Shown one piece after another: positions 49,336-61,118 of a DNA stretch of 64,000 nt. The translations under genes were made by a program, and so were the position numbers. The notes beneath the pieces are model-generated. The model made no database searches, was not told where the DNA came from, and worked only from the letters and a program-made list of their open reading frames with translations. Source of the stretch: Diabrotica undecimpunctata (lineage: Eukaryota; Arthropoda; Insecta; Coleoptera; Chrysomelidae); assembly GCF_040954645.1 (NCBI RefSeq), contig NC_092807.1:54030981-54094980 (forward strand), written 5' to 3'. The stretch's first letter is position 1. Each line of letters opens with the position of its first letter.

Positions 49336-51060
49336 ATATATTGAATATTCGATGGTTATAAAAAATTCATACATGCTATACCATGTTGACCAAGTTGTAT
49401 GCGCATATCATGCGTGTAGTGTCTCGGTTGGTCTCGCAGGTGCTCTTCGTGTCCATACTGTGGCGCCTTGGTAATTGTGCATTTCCTCGGAGGTTGCTTG
49501 TTGCTCCAACGTTGCTGCTCCTTGTACCTTTGCGTCCTGACATGGTTAATAGGTTTCGTCTTCACCTTCACTATTACGTCGTGGATTTTTTTGGCGACCA
49601 TCTTGGAGGCCGCTAAACTGACATTTTTTTTGAGATTGATAGTTACATCTTCTTCCATAAGCCGCTCCAACACAGGTCTCTTGCCGAAACCGAACAAAAG
49701 TCTGTTTCTTAGGCATACTTTTAGCTAGTGGGAGAATGGGGAAAAATTAAACGATGTAGTGGAATAAATAAAATGTTAAGAAAGAGTTACTGAAGTAGGA
49801 TTCGTTAGTAGTAAGATCTCTAAAAAATGAGCCAGGGTCCAGTGTGTATTTACTTTTGTTCCAAAGACGTGTTAAACGATTTTTTTAGAAACGTTCATTA
49901 GAAGCGTTATAGAGCTTATTTAAATCTGGTAGCAGAGAGGAAATAGCTTTAGTAAATTTGTACGCTTTTACCAAAGGGTCAAGATTACCGAGAGTGTTCT
50001 TAAGAAAAGCAATTAGTTGCGGTTCTTGAACGGAGAATGAGGTGTTAGCTTGAGCATATAAGTTTTGAAAGGTAGATCAAGTTAAGCTACATACGTTGCG
50101 TATGTCGCTTATTATTTGATTTTCCGATACTTGTGATTCGGAAATTTTAATTTTTTTTAATGGTTTTTGAATTATTTGTGATGTAATGGCTTCAGAGAGG
50201 ATGGAGTATTTAGATCAGAAAAACTAAGGGTTTTTGGAATGGTAAAGGGTATAATTTTCTGTCACCAGGTTACGGTGACTGTGCAGATATAAAGTTGGTA
50301 GGAAGGTTCTGAAAGTCATTAATAGAATTTTGAGCAAAATTAGCGATACTATCAATATGAGAAATGTGAGAAATATGATTAATAGAATTTTCATTTGGTT
50401 GCAAGGAAATAAGACTGGGTATATTAGGGCAGGTGTCAGTAGTGAAATTCGGCTGCTAACAAAGAAGGCATTTCAATTTGTCTATTGATATACACATTCC
50501 ATGCGGGATATTTTCATTAAAAATGAAAACCGAAGTTTTAGGGAGAAGTCTTCTCATTCCGGAATTATATAAGTTATCCTTTGGAAGCTCATAATGTTAG
50601 CTTTGCATCGTCAGTTGTACCGCATCTGTCATGAGTAAGAGGTGTAATAATTTTTAATCTAAGATCAGAGAGAACTTCCTTCAACAACAGAATCTGGGAT
50701 AGAAGGGCTGGCATTAGAAATTAAAATTCTTTTTGATGTGGCGATAAGTCTGTGTATAGGGAAAACTTTTTTGCACATTTTTCGGCGTAAAAATTGTGCC
50801 GATTGCCTAAATATAATTAGAAATAACAAGTATAGATCGGAGAGCACTATAGTAGCTTGATCACGTTAAGGAGTGTGGGGTGAAAGAGCTTTTGAGAGAG
50901 TAGTATTTGCATCAGATAGTTGAGTTTTGCTTGTGGTAGAAAATGATTTTTTTAGGGTGGTAGTAAAAAGTAGATTGAGATTTATTTTTGGAGACGGAAT
51001 CAAAGAATTCAAAAGATTGATTAGACTAGGCATTGTGATTGTGGATACCAAAAGCACAAC
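49336..51060 (-). other. Degraded coding-like sequence, unassigned
   Basis: Minus-strand readings such as LINLLNSLIPSPKINLNLLF (51040-50980), IFRQSAQFLRRKMCKKVFPI and NLDPLVKAYKFTKAISSLLP with SNERF and LWNKSKYTLDPGSFFRDL (50000-49820) look protein-like and could be retroviral-type gag or env remnants, but I cannot match them with confidence. A 113-codon lysine-rich frame (49356-49697) is also unassigned. Confidence 0.3.
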
Positions 51061-51944
51061 ACTTAATATAATATAGCTATTTAATTTACAACGAATATAC
51101 CATATCTATACTTATTCGACAAAAGTTTACTTCCTATTACTGGCCTAATAATGTTTTTTTTTTTTCACTAAACAGAACAAAACGTATCGCCAACTCAACA
51201 AAAACATGTATTATTGGAATTCAAATAAAACACGTCCATTTGCAACGAAGTCCAACTCGTAAAATGCAATTGAGTTTAAAATGCGTATATTGAGGAAATA
51301 GAACAAGTACCTCAAAACTTCTAAACAAAGCAGATCGGTTAAATCAAGTGTTTGGCCGATCGGAAAGCCGATTCAGTGCAAATGAACTAACAAACAGGTG
51401 ATTAATGTACTTAGTTTTGAATTCGTCTACTGAACCTAACAAATAAACAAATAATAACAATTTTAACAATTATTCTACAATTTAATGTTATTGCAATATA
51501 AATTTGAAAGTTTGCGTTAACCGTGACAAACCGTACATCTTTTAAAAGTAATTAAATTAAGTGCGTGTAAAAACACTTGCAATAAGTTGTTTCATCTGTC
51601 TTTCCTTGTCTAAGCTCGATTCGTTTACCTCCTCCAGTGCCGGAGCAAAATGTAGCATGTCAAACGAAATAATAGTTATAAAAGAAAATTATAAATTATT
51701 TTTCATTAAATTTCTATTAACGGAATATACGTATAAATTGCGAAGAAGTATTTTTCTAGCTTGCAATAGGACAGGATATAACGAAAAGTACATTTTAAAA
51801 GGATTTTGAAATATACCCAAAAAAAGTGTTAATTATTTAACCCACTTTAATTAAAAAATGATACAGATTTTTTTAAGTTTTAAGCACTGTAGCGAATTCT
51901 GAACTGTTACAACGTACTGACCTTGATTAATTAGCTAATCAGTC
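51061..51944. other. AT-rich stretch, nothing recognised
   Basis: One 82-codon plus-strand open stretch (51561-51809) shows no family resemblance. Confidence 0.45.
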
Positions 51945-52920
51945 AGCGTCTTCACTGGAATTGTCTTCATCATTGGAATCTTCCGCCAAATCGATGATAA
52001 TCCTACTTTCATTTTCATCATATGTGACCATTTTTGCCCAGTCGTCCTGAATTAATTTTTCGGTATGGTTAACACAACTCGCCTACACTGCAGGTGTTGC
52101 CTCAGCTAATGCATCGCCCCAAACTTTTTTCACTGTTTCATCTCCACGTCCATGTTCTCCAATATGTCGATCATAGTATTGTTTAGAAAGGCCCCAACCC
52201 AATCGGATTATATTGACAGTGATATGGAGGCAATCTCAAAACCTGATGCCCATGTTCTTGGAGTAGCTCGTCTATAACGTACCTGGTATTTTGTGATTTA
52301 TTCTGGCGACAAAGACTCAATAGCTCTGTCTTGCCCGAATCGTCGTCAAAAATTATTTTTTTCGCTCGTAACCATTCTTGTAAGTCCGATTTTTTCCAAC
52401 TGGCATTAGGTAACTTTTCTATAAAAGAGCTATGGTATGAGGCATTATCCATAATAATTAGAGACGGTTCCTCCAACATTGGTATCAGCTTTTCGGAGAC
52501 CCACTTTTTAAAAGACTCTTTATCCATAGAATCATGATAATCTGTACTCTTCGATTTCGTAGAAAACAGTAATCCAGCATCTTTAACAAATCCTTGCCTA
52601 CTTCCGGCATGTAAAACAACAAAGCGTTTACCTGTATTTTCGTGTCCTTTTCTGATGCTTTTCACACAGTCATCTTGCCAAGTACGTTTATATGCCCCTT
52701 TTAGGAATATCCATGTTTCATCTAAAAAAACGAACTGAAGTGGGCTTGGACTTAAAAAATTTCTCATATAATGCCTCAAAAAATACAGTCGTTTGGAGGC
52801 AATACATGGTTTCTCATATAGCACTCGTCTACATAAAATATCAATGGTAATTGGTACAATTATAAACCTATTAGCCAGCTCATTCAAGAACAATGCCACA
52901 AGTCATTATTGCAATGGGTA
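51945..52920 (-). pseudogene. IS630/Tc1-superfamily DDE transposase remnant
   Basis: Minus strand, 238 codons open (52183-52899): FVFLDETWIFLKGAYKRTWQ (first Asp), GHENTGKRFVVLHAGSRQGF, LIIMDNASYHSSFIEKLPNA (second Asp), LRLPPYHCQYNPIGLGPF. The last block is normally LPPYHC.YNPIELIW; here the catalytic Glu is lost (Gly) and the frame then shifts. A further frame (52100-51945) reads QDDWAKMVTYDENESRIIID followed by an acidic tail, the usual C-terminus of this family. The N-terminal DNA-binding domain is missing or unreadable. No terminal repeats found. Confidence 0.82.
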
Positions 52921-53572
52921 TCAGAAGAGAGAGAGTTAATTTATAATAAACTGGAATTTTTAAGGTGTCGAGAGTATTATTTTATGTAATGGAATTCCAC
53001 ACAGTAAGAGCTCAAACTATTAATTAATTTTAAACTGTTTACTTATAAAAACTATTTCATCAGCTACTTCAAACCTGCACAGATCAGGGTAACATGTTAA
53101 AAGAAACACGTCACTGCCAGCTATCTGTATTCGTAAAGAGGCCGAACTTATCACCTACACCGTATCGGCCAAACGCATCGGTGTTATTGCTATAATACTC
53201 GGAGACGTGAGTGGTCTCTTCATTCCCTTCTCATCGCACTTTACCATGACGAAGGTGACTCGCACAATTGAATTACGCATCTGTGTATCAGAGAGAGACG
53301 AATATTAAAAATTCCGTAGTAGTTTATTTCAGGCACACGCCAAGAACGATGAAAACGAGTATACACCTTTTTTATATATTATTCAGTTCTATTTCTATCA
53401 GGGTTAAATTTTAATCACATTAAACAAGCTAAAAGTAACCTCTTTGTATGGAAATACAATACATGTGTAGTCAAATATGGACATACAATATATCAATATT
53501 TCCATACTGCAATTAAGAAAATAGCATAAAATCAGGTTTAAAATAATACTAGTAGTACAAATAAAATTTTTA
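52921..53572. other. Flanking sequence, possible outer-element end
   Basis: No coding recognised. Near 53445-53515 are TGGAAATACAATAC, GGACATACAATATA and TATTTCCATAC motifs that resemble motifs at 61.97-62.2 kb, so this could be the far end of the transposon whose gene occupies 55.7-61.8 kb. Confidence 0.35.
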
Positions 53573-53576
53573 TTAA
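53573..53576. repeat. piggyBac TTAA target site, left
   Basis: TTAA immediately outside CCTTCCAGC; partner at 55703-55706. Confidence 0.88.
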
Positions 53577-55702
53577 CCTTCCAGCATTCGCGCGTATGTG
53601 GTAGATACACGGGTAATAGATTTAGTATAATATCTATTATCTACGCTGCGCTGAGATCGGGTGCTTTCGCTATTCCTACTGCATTACTAAAGCAACCTAC
53701 CAGTGCACAAATAACCTGTCAATGGATAGTACGTTGCTGAGAATTTAAAATCTGTATTTCAGATATACGCGCGACCTTTTAGGTAAGTTTTTATAACATA
53801 ATATTAATAACATATTCTTATTTCATGCATTTTTTGTGTTGAAAACTTTCTACATTGATATAAGAGGTCTGTATCTCTCATATACACGCGGCCATTTGTG
53901 GCAATTACTTCCATTTTGTTTATTTTATTTTAGAAATGGCGGATAAGAAGAAGATTTTCAATCTCAATGATCCCACTGATATAGAAGCTGTTACAAATTT
54001 GATGTTTGCTGCAAACAAAAAAAGTAAACGACCATCTTGCAATATATAACTCCGTCTCCCTGGGGTTATTGGACCAGCTAAGAATCACACAGACATCGTT
54101 GATATTTGGAAGTACCTCATAACTGATCCTATGATTGACAGCATCGTGAACTTCACAAATAAGTACATAAGTTCTGTAAGATCTTATTATTGTCGTCCAA
54201 GAGATGCCAGGGATACAGACCAACTAGAAATAACATCCCTTTTGGGCTTGCTTTATTTGGCGGGCATTTATCATGGTAATCGAGTTAAACTTGAAAAACT
54301 ATGGAGAATAGATGATTTCAAAACAGTGATGAGTTAGAGAAGTTTTCTATTTTTAATGAGAGCATTACGTTTTGATGACATAGCTACGAGAGTAGAACGT
54401 AAAAGAATGGATCGCTTGGCCCAATAAGGAATATTTTCGAGGAGTTTGTGCTCCTAATTGCCAACAATGCTACTCGCTTGGAAAAAAGGTTACAATTGAC
54501 GAGAGACTAGAGGCATTTCGTGGAAGATGCTTCCTTATTCAATATATCCCCAAAAAACCCAATAAATATGTGATGAAAATTTATGCCATAATTGACGCTC
54601 GCATTTTTTACACTTATAACATAGACATTTATGCAGGGACTCAACCAAATGGACCATTGTCCCTAAGCAACAAACCACGAGACGTGGTAAAAAGGTTGGC
54701 AACACCTATATTTAATACGGGGAGAACACTGACCACTGACAACTGATTTTCTGATTTTGATTTGATAAAAGATCTTGATGAGAAAAAAATTGCTTTTGTA
54801 GGAACGCTGAAAAAATTAAGGTCCAAATTCTCAATGAATTTTAAGTTACAAAATAGCGTGAGCCCAAAATCAGTATTTTTGGGTTTCGGAAGGACATGAC
54901 TCTTGTTTCCTACGTACCTAAGCGCTACAAAAACGTAATATTTCAAGCCTACATGATGACGCAGCAATCGACGCAGAAACAGGTGACCAAAAGTAACCCA
55001 AGATTATATCATTCTATAACAAGGCAAAGAAAGTTGTAGATGTAGTAGACAAACTTTGTGCTTCTTACAATGTTGGGAGAAACACCAGAAGATGACCGAT
55101 GGTAGTATTTTTTCCCATGTTGAATGTAGCCGCGATCAATAGTTATATAATCTATCCCACCAATAACAACGAAAAAATACTTAGAAGAAAATACCTTCGA
55201 CTACTTTCAAATGCTCTTGTGAAAGGACACGTCGAACGAAGAACACAATACTCCCTTCAAAATGAGCTCAAAGAAAAAATTAAAGAAAAGCAGAATTAGG
55301 TATCGAGACAGTAGGGGAGGCCACAGCAAGTAAAAGAAGATGTAAGCCTTGTCAAAATGATAAACGTTCAAGGATCACGCGCTTCAGCTGTGAAATTTGT
55401 CAGAAATTCATCTGTATGTAACATTTAAAACATATTTGTAAAGACTGCAAAACTGCCATACACTAATATGTGTAATGTTCAATATCTAGGAGACATCTGG
55501 GATTTATGACACAGTTGTTGTTTTTAATGAAATTCAATAAAAAAATTTAAGAAATACAGTGTACATCTTCCACCGAATATATTTTGTATTAATATTACAA
55601 TATTTCATTACCTACATCTTAAAATAACTAATTAGCATTTAGCGTATCTAGAAAATACGCGCGACTATTCTTGTTTGGACAAAGACTGCAACCGCTCGAA
55701 GG
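53577..55702 (+). mobile_element. piggyBac element, complete ends, inactivated
   Basis: TTAA on both sides; left end CCTTCCAGCATTCGCGCG, right end read inward CCTTCGAGCGGTTGCAG. Subterminal GCGCG motifs with GTAGATAC/GTATCTAG occur on both sides (near 53590-53605 and 55645-55665). Size 2126 bp. Transposase reads on the plus strand. Confidence 0.88.
53936..55470 (+). pseudogene. piggyBac transposase, multiply broken
   Basis: ATG at 53936 (MADKKKIFNLNDPTDIEAV). Blocks: DIVDIWKYLITDPMIDSIVN, KYISSVRSYYCRPRDARDTD, ITSLLGLLYLAGIYHGNR, EEFVLLIANNATRLE, AIDAETGDQK, IISFYNKAKKVVDVVDKLCA (the D(q)M...Y.. block), then FFPMLNVAAINSYIIYPTNN and a Cys-rich C-terminal reading (CKPCQNDK...CEICQKFIC) at 55340-55460. 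Order is that of piggyBac. Stops at 54048 and 54337 and several frameshifts prevent expression. Confidence 0.87.
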
Positions 55703-55725
55703 TTAACGGAAAAACATGCATAAAG

Positions 55726-56450
55726 TCAAACACAAGTAAAACTTGCTGTTTTGTATTTATAATCACTTGAAACAATATTTTCAGCCTCTACGGATTTAGA
55801 TAATGTCTTTACAAAGTTTCTGTAGTCTTCTGGAATTACCTTCTCGCGTAAGAGACACAGAAGGTCATGCTTTTTTGGATTGGATATTGATAAAAAACTG
55901 TTTGCAACATAATTGTCAGATTTGATGTGAAACGTAACCATTTAATTTGCAGCCATTTCACTTGATTTCCGTTTGTGTCACACCATAATCTTAGAAGATA
56001 ACTCCGTAAAATTTTATAAATCAGAGTAGGTGAGATGTTTAACAATGTAGGGACGAGGTACATTGACATTTTTCCAGCACGTTCTATGATAGCGTGCATA
56101 TAATCCACTTCTAAATATGTATTTTCTGGTTCCAAATATTTTAGATCTAATATTTGAAGATTATCTGTTTTATCAACAGTATACATCATCGCAGCAGTAA
56201 CATACTTGTTGCAGTTTTGTCCACCACAAGTATCTGAAAATGAGGAAAATGTGTAACAGTATTTGGTTAAGATTACAAATATTTCAACAAACAACTTTCA
56301 ACTTCAACTGATGCTTTTTTGTCTTGTGTCTCATCCCATAAATATGAATAATGATTTGCATTGGAAGCGTCAAAAATTATGACATTGTAAACGGAAAGTT
56401 TACAACTGTAGAATATTTGGCTATCACCAGCATAAGGCACATTTAGTATT
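55726..56450 (-). pseudogene. Unassigned insect transposase, C-terminal part (outer copy)
   Basis: Minus strand. From 56450 down: LQLILNVPYAGDSQIFYSCK and LSVYNVIIFDASNANHYSYL WDE, then FSDTCGGQNCNKYVTAAMMY, LEPENTYLEVDYMHAIIERA, and a basic tail ending at 55728. This is a widespread family in insect genomes (FDLQ..., WDE, S D.C.GQN.N, GH...E.D..H..IE). The acidic residues in these blocks look like an RNase-H-fold catalytic triad, but the superfamily name is uncertain. Frames change at about 56290 and 55940. Separated from its upstream half (58657-59008) by a related element with AATT TSD. Confidence 0.7.
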
Positions 56451-56884
56451 AATTGAAGACATGAGATGATAAAGGTGCCATGTCCACTTTTTCAGATATT
56501 GAGTAATTGAAGGAAACGCGTTTTCACTTATATATTTTTTTTTAATAAATTTTATAAAAATTACTAATATCTTATTAGATTAGAATCGTTTTGTACTTTT
56601 TCATATAATATTTTTTGTTTTTCTAGAATTTAAACTTTTTTAGTAATTTTAATTTTAATGGACATAGCACCTTAATCAACCAACATTTAATGCAGATGTT
56701 GGTATAAACTTGAGTAGAGAAAGGTGTTATGTCACCTATGTTGTATTTAAATTTTAAAAAAATAATAAAAAAAACTATTAAATAATCTGGAAATTAAATT
56801 TTATTTGCAGATTAACAAAAGCAAAGTAAGATACATTAAAAATTTATAAACAAAGACACAGAAACATTTAAATTTAACATGAAT

Positions 56885-58339
56885 TACGTTTTTTCTTAGG
56901 GTTTTTCAAACATTCTTCTAAAACAATATCATAATACCATTTATACTCTGCTGGAATAAACGTAAGTTGATCTTGTAGATTTAAAATTTTTTCAGAAGTC
57001 AAACCACCGCATTTAGGTAACTTTTGTAAAACAATTTGATTACTTTTAATAGTGGGTATTTTTTATGTGGGTTTTTAGTCCTAGAATAATGTGATTCTTG
57101 TGAAGGAAACTGCTTGATATGATTTTTAATGCAGTTTATTACTTCACAGGATATTTTTTTTGGATTTTTGTGATGCCCTTGCTTATGTGGTGAGGGCATT
57201 ACCTGGCCAGATTTTAAGTCATTTTGAGCTTTAAAGACTTTTTTTCGTCCAATTCGTTATAAAGAGCAGAAAGCATCTTTACACACTAGTGTATTTTCTT
57301 TATCACACGTAATAAAATATTTAAAGCTGTAAGCTTTCGTTTTTATATTTTTACGAGGGCGGTGACGATTAACTTCCTGCATCTTAATACTTTTAAAAAT
57401 TAAAATATTTTTGGAATTTGTATCTAGCTTATAAAATTTTCTTAGAATTTCTTCTCTGCTTGCAATACTAAACTTCTCAGTACAGTTTAGTCTACGTTTT
57501 TCTTTACACAGTAAATCTCTTTTAGTTGTTTTTTCTTCGATCACTTTACCAGTCTTTTGAGAAATATATTCTTTACCTTGTTGTCTTAACAACTTTGCAG
57601 CTTTATTTCGTTTCCAATTATCAGGTTTCCGGACTCTTTTTTTAGTTATTTTTAAAACTGGTTTAACAATTTCTCTTCTACTTATTTCATCGGCAGTAAC
57701 ATGGAATTGCTGGTTATGGTCTTCTATACGTATTTCCCGAGGTATTTCCTCCTGCACTTCGTCAATCCTATCCGGGGTTTCCCTGCTATTTGTCGGAACC
57801 TTAAAAATATCTTAGTTATTTATTAAATTTATACTTATTTCTAATTTCTATTTTTATTTCTTAATCTTAACTTTTTTTAGCATTACCTTTTTAATTTCTT
57901 GGTTATCAGAAAACATTTTACGTTTGACTCTATCAACATCCGGATATTTGTTTATGAGACTCGTCGAATCCTCTTCTGAATCTTCTTCACTGGAAGGGGA
58001 ATATTCGCTGCCTAATGTAACACAATAAGTAATGTATATTATATCTATATTTTTTTAAATAAAAAATTGAATTGCAGAGGGGGTAAATTGTTATTAAAAA
58101 GAGATGATTAATTAATAAAGGTAGTAAAAAACTTTTTAATATACTTTAGAGTTGACCTTCTTTTGAAGTCCACTAGTGCTTGGCTGCTCCAAAATCATCG
58201 CATTGGTATTGACCTCTAGAGAAGTACAAAATACAGTTTCTATTTACAAAAAAATTCTCTATTAGGACTTACCTTTATTTGAAACACACATTTTCTTGTT
58301 TTTTACTAATTCTAACATTCTTTTACTTCTCGAACCCAT
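56885..58339 (-). pseudogene. Unassigned insect transposase, nested copy lacking the catalytic centre
   Basis: Minus strand, apparently multi-exon. Exon 1 at 58339-58273 reads MGSRSKRMLELVKNKKMCVS with donor AAAG/GTAAGT. Further pieces: LEQPSTSGLQKKVNS near 58170, SEYSPSSEEDSEEDSTSLIN near 57990, then KKRVRKPDNWKRNKAAKLLR and a Cys/Lys-rich block to LVCKDAFCSL (57257-57757). After a frame change: GHHKNPKKISCEVINCIKNH, PSQESHYSRTKNPHKKYP, then directly the C-terminal CGGLTSEKILNLQDQLTFIP AEYKWYYDIVLEECLKNPKK. The FDLQ, GQN and E.D..H blocks between are deleted, so it cannot encode an active enzyme. Confidence 0.72.
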
Positions 58340-58432
58340 GTTGAAAGATGTGATAAACAACAAACATAACCTTAAAATGTCACATGACACCTACCATGTT
58401 AATAAAACTTTCCCACTATCTAGTGGATAAAG

Positions 58433-58471
58433 GTGCTATGTCCTTAAATATGGACATAGCACCTTTATCTA
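58433..58471. repeat. Palindromic pair of subterminal repeats
   Basis: GATAAAGGTGCTATGTCC at 58433 and its exact complement at 58454-58471 are separated by a few bases (TTAAATAT), giving a near-perfect hairpin. Further copies at 58493 and 58621. Confidence 0.93.
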
Positions 58472-58656
58472 ATAAAAAAGGGTACTTAGTCATAGGACAT
58501 AGTACCTTTATCAATTAAAATAATCCTTATTATTAACAATTTAAGAATCTTGAGTTATTCAGGGGTTGTATTACGACTTTAGGTAACCAAATATACAAAT
58601 AAGTCATTTTTTGAAAAAAATGGACATAGCACCTTTATCAACTCATGTCTTCAATT

Positions 58657-59008
58657 GTAAGTCAAATGTAATTACTTGAAATGTTTTACCTTTATTGTCG
58701 ACGGCTTTCTGTTTGTCAGCTGCTTTCATTTCTATTCCACTTTTTCTTTTGCTCTATGTGCCTCCCACTGACTTTGTAATTCTGTTTTATCTGTAGCACT
58801 ATTATAAACTTACATGTTACACATTGATCTTTTTTCGGTTTATAAAATGACAAAGGTGAATCGTAACCATTAAATATTGATTTAAATACATCGTACTTAA
58901 CAGGTGGTATATTATTTTTGGGACAATAGTCACTGCAGTATAAACGATAAATCCCACTGGTATTTAACTCAATTGACAGATAATGCCTCATGGTATCACG
59001 ACGACAAT
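58657..59008 (-). pseudogene. Unassigned insect transposase, middle part (outer copy)
   Basis: Minus strand reads CRRDTMRHYLSIELNTSGIY, RLYCSDYCPKNNIPPVKYDV, FKSIFNGYDSPLSFYKPKKD, QCVTCK, then KAADKQKAVDNKGKTFQVIT and FDLQL up to the nested element. These blocks directly precede the LILNVPYAG block found at 56450. The right side is cut by a LINE at about 59009. Confidence 0.72.
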
Positions 59009-61118
59009 TTACAAACGAAGATCTAACTGATTTATATATTCTGTCGATTTTGGAGTCGCCATCAGGAAATCCTCTGACCTGCCTTGATAGGATCTTGTGG
59101 GACACTGTTCTGTAATTTGACAGATGGTTTGGGGTTGTCCACAGTCACAGAGTGGGGATGGTTGTTTACCCCATTTGTTCATCATGTAACCGCATCTGCC
59201 GTATTGGGTTCTGATTCGGTTCAGCATAGTCCATGTGTTGCGTGGTAAGTCAAAACCTGGTGGTTTTTGTGTGATGCAGGGTAAGCTGCTATTTTGCTGT
59301 TTCATCCATTCTCGAGTCCAAGTGGTCGTTAAGTTGAACTCATTTTCTACAGCAATCTGTGCTGTTTTTATTTGCAGTCGTCCGGAGCGTAAACGGTTAC
59401 CGTTGGCAGCATCTATATCTTGATGAATTGGCAGGAACTCGTTACTAAGTATCTTTTTGTACTCACTAGTGAGGAAGTGTATGCGCCGTAGTTTGGGTGG
59501 TGGAATGGGGCTCAGTACTGGGAGCCATGGCGTAGGGGTGGATTTGATAACACCAGCAATCATTCTCATTGTACTGTTCAATTGGGCATCTACCTTGTGT
59601 ATATGTGGGCTGTTAAGCTAGGCTGAAGAGCAGTATTCTGCGGTTGAGAAAACAAGGCCTAGGGTGGATGATCGCAAGGTGGAAGCCGATGCTCCCCATG
59701 TTGTGCCGCACAGCTTCTGGATGATGTTGATTCTGGATTTAAGTTTTTCCGCTATTTTTATCAGATGTTCCTTGAAAGATAGGGTTCTGTCAAGAGTCAC
59801 CCCAATGTACTTTGGTGTTTTATTGTAAGCGAGTGTGTGGTGTTTTCGAATTGAATGTTCAGTGTTCTTCCTGCAAGCTTGTTATTTAGATGAAAACTGG
59901 AAACCACTGTTTTGGTAGCGTTTGGTTGGAGCCTCTATTTATGGAAATACTTTCTAACTGTGTGTAGGTCTGCCGTAAGAATTTCTTCTGTTTGTTCAAA
60001 TGACTTCCACCTTGTTGCAAGGATCCAGTAGTCGGCATAACAAAACTTCCTTGATCTGGTTTCTGGTATATCAGCGATCTACAGGCTAAAGAGAAGAGGA
60101 GCAAAGACAGATCCCCGAAGTAGTCCATTCTTCAGTTTTCTTGGAGTGCTGATGTCGGTTCCCATGACTACTTGAATCATTCGGTCGGCTAGCATGCTGT
60201 TGATTATTTGAGCGGTGGATTTACAGGAGATTGTACGGAGGAGCTTGTATATCATGCCTTCTCTCCAGACTGTATCGTAGGCCGCTGTTAGATCTATGAA
60301 TGCGGCTGCAGTTTTAAGTTTTCTCTGGAACCCTGCCTCAATAAATGTAGTAAGTGAAAGAACCTGATCTGCGCAGCTTCTTTTCGGTCGGAAACCTACC
60401 TGATCAACCGGTATTAATTCAAGTAGCTTTGTATTAATTCTGTTATAGATAAGTCGTTCTAGTAGCTTAAATGTTGCCGATAGTAGGGCTATTGGTCTGT
60501 AGATATTAGGGTTGTTATCATTTGTCTTCCCTGGTTTTAATATGGCAATAATCTTTGAGCGTTTGAGTTCCTGTGGTATGGTACCGGTCTTCATAATATC
60601 TGTAAAAAAGTGAGCCATCCATTCTCTCGCATATTTGCCGCTGTTAATTAAGAATTCGGGATGAATATTGTCAAAACCTGGAGCTTTACCTGGCTTTACA
60701 TCCTTGAGAGCTATAGTGACTTCTTCGCAAGTGAAAGGGCGAGAGTATTTGGTTTATGTAGATTGGAATTTTAAAGTTTTGAGCTCTCGTTTTACCTTGA
60801 TTGTGTGCGGCTTGTTTTTCGGGACCCTAGATGTGGATACCAGTTGTGAGGCAATAGTGTTTGAGTTAATTGTTGTTTTGTTCCTTGTTATGGGAGTTCC
60901 GCTTCCTAATTTTCTTAGTAGTGTCCATGCTTGCCTACTTGATGTTTGAAAATTAAGACTTTCTACAGTTTCCGTCCATTTTTTTCCAAGACGACAATAA
61001 TGGGATGCCCTTGGAAGAAACATACCAATATGAGTTTTAGTATGATGAACTTGCTCAGTGAATGTTGCGTTCGGAGCTGGTCTTAGCCAGCATAAACACC
61101 ACTGTCTTCACGATAATT
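59009..61118 (-). pseudogene. Jockey-like LINE, 5' truncated, inserted in the unassigned transposase
   Basis: Minus strand. SSRQAWTLLRKLGSGTPITR (near 60930), KPGKAPGFDNIHPEF, SKIIAILKPGKTNDNNPNIY, RPIALLSATFKLLERLIYNR, VDQVGFRPKRSCADQVLSLT, AAFIDLTAAYDTVWREGMIY, LKNGLLRGSVFAPLLFSL (60079-60618), then CYADYW near 60030 (YADD box mutated to YADY), GVTLDRTLSFKEHL, WGASASTLRSSTLGLVFSTA, and the C-terminus NSTMRMIAGVIKSTPTPWLP, NRIRTQYGRCGYMMNKW, SPLCDCGQPQT ending near 59012. Several frame changes. It has no obvious poly-A or GAA tail. Confidence 0.88.

Larger units (their letters stand above)
56455..58652 (-). mobile_element. Deletion derivative of a related DNA transposon, 4-bp AATT TSD
   Basis: Ends are inverted: GAAGACATGAGATGATAAAG at 56455 and, read inward from 58652, GAAGACATGAGTTGATAAAG. 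AATT flanks both (56451-56454, 58653-58656). Removing the element joins FDLQL to ILNVPY in frame in the host transposase. Inside are seven or so copies of GATAAAGGTGCTATGTCC in both orientations near the ends (56466, 56659, 56725; 58433, 58456, 58493, 58621). TSD length and long family resemblance would fit Sola-like elements, but that is tentative. Confidence 0.85.

Noticed and set aside
49356..49697. 113-codon lysine-rich minus-strand frame as a gene
   Set aside because: Overlaps open frames on the other strand, no recognisable domain, sits among degraded repeats.
53057..53063. CTGATGA on the minus strand as a further hammerhead
   Set aside because: The following bases form no stem II ending in GAA, and no stem I pairing is visible.
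58433..58471. Strong hairpin as a transcription terminator
   Set aside because: It consists of two opposed copies of a subterminal transposon motif that recurs singly nearby; no U-tract context of relevance in an insect genome.
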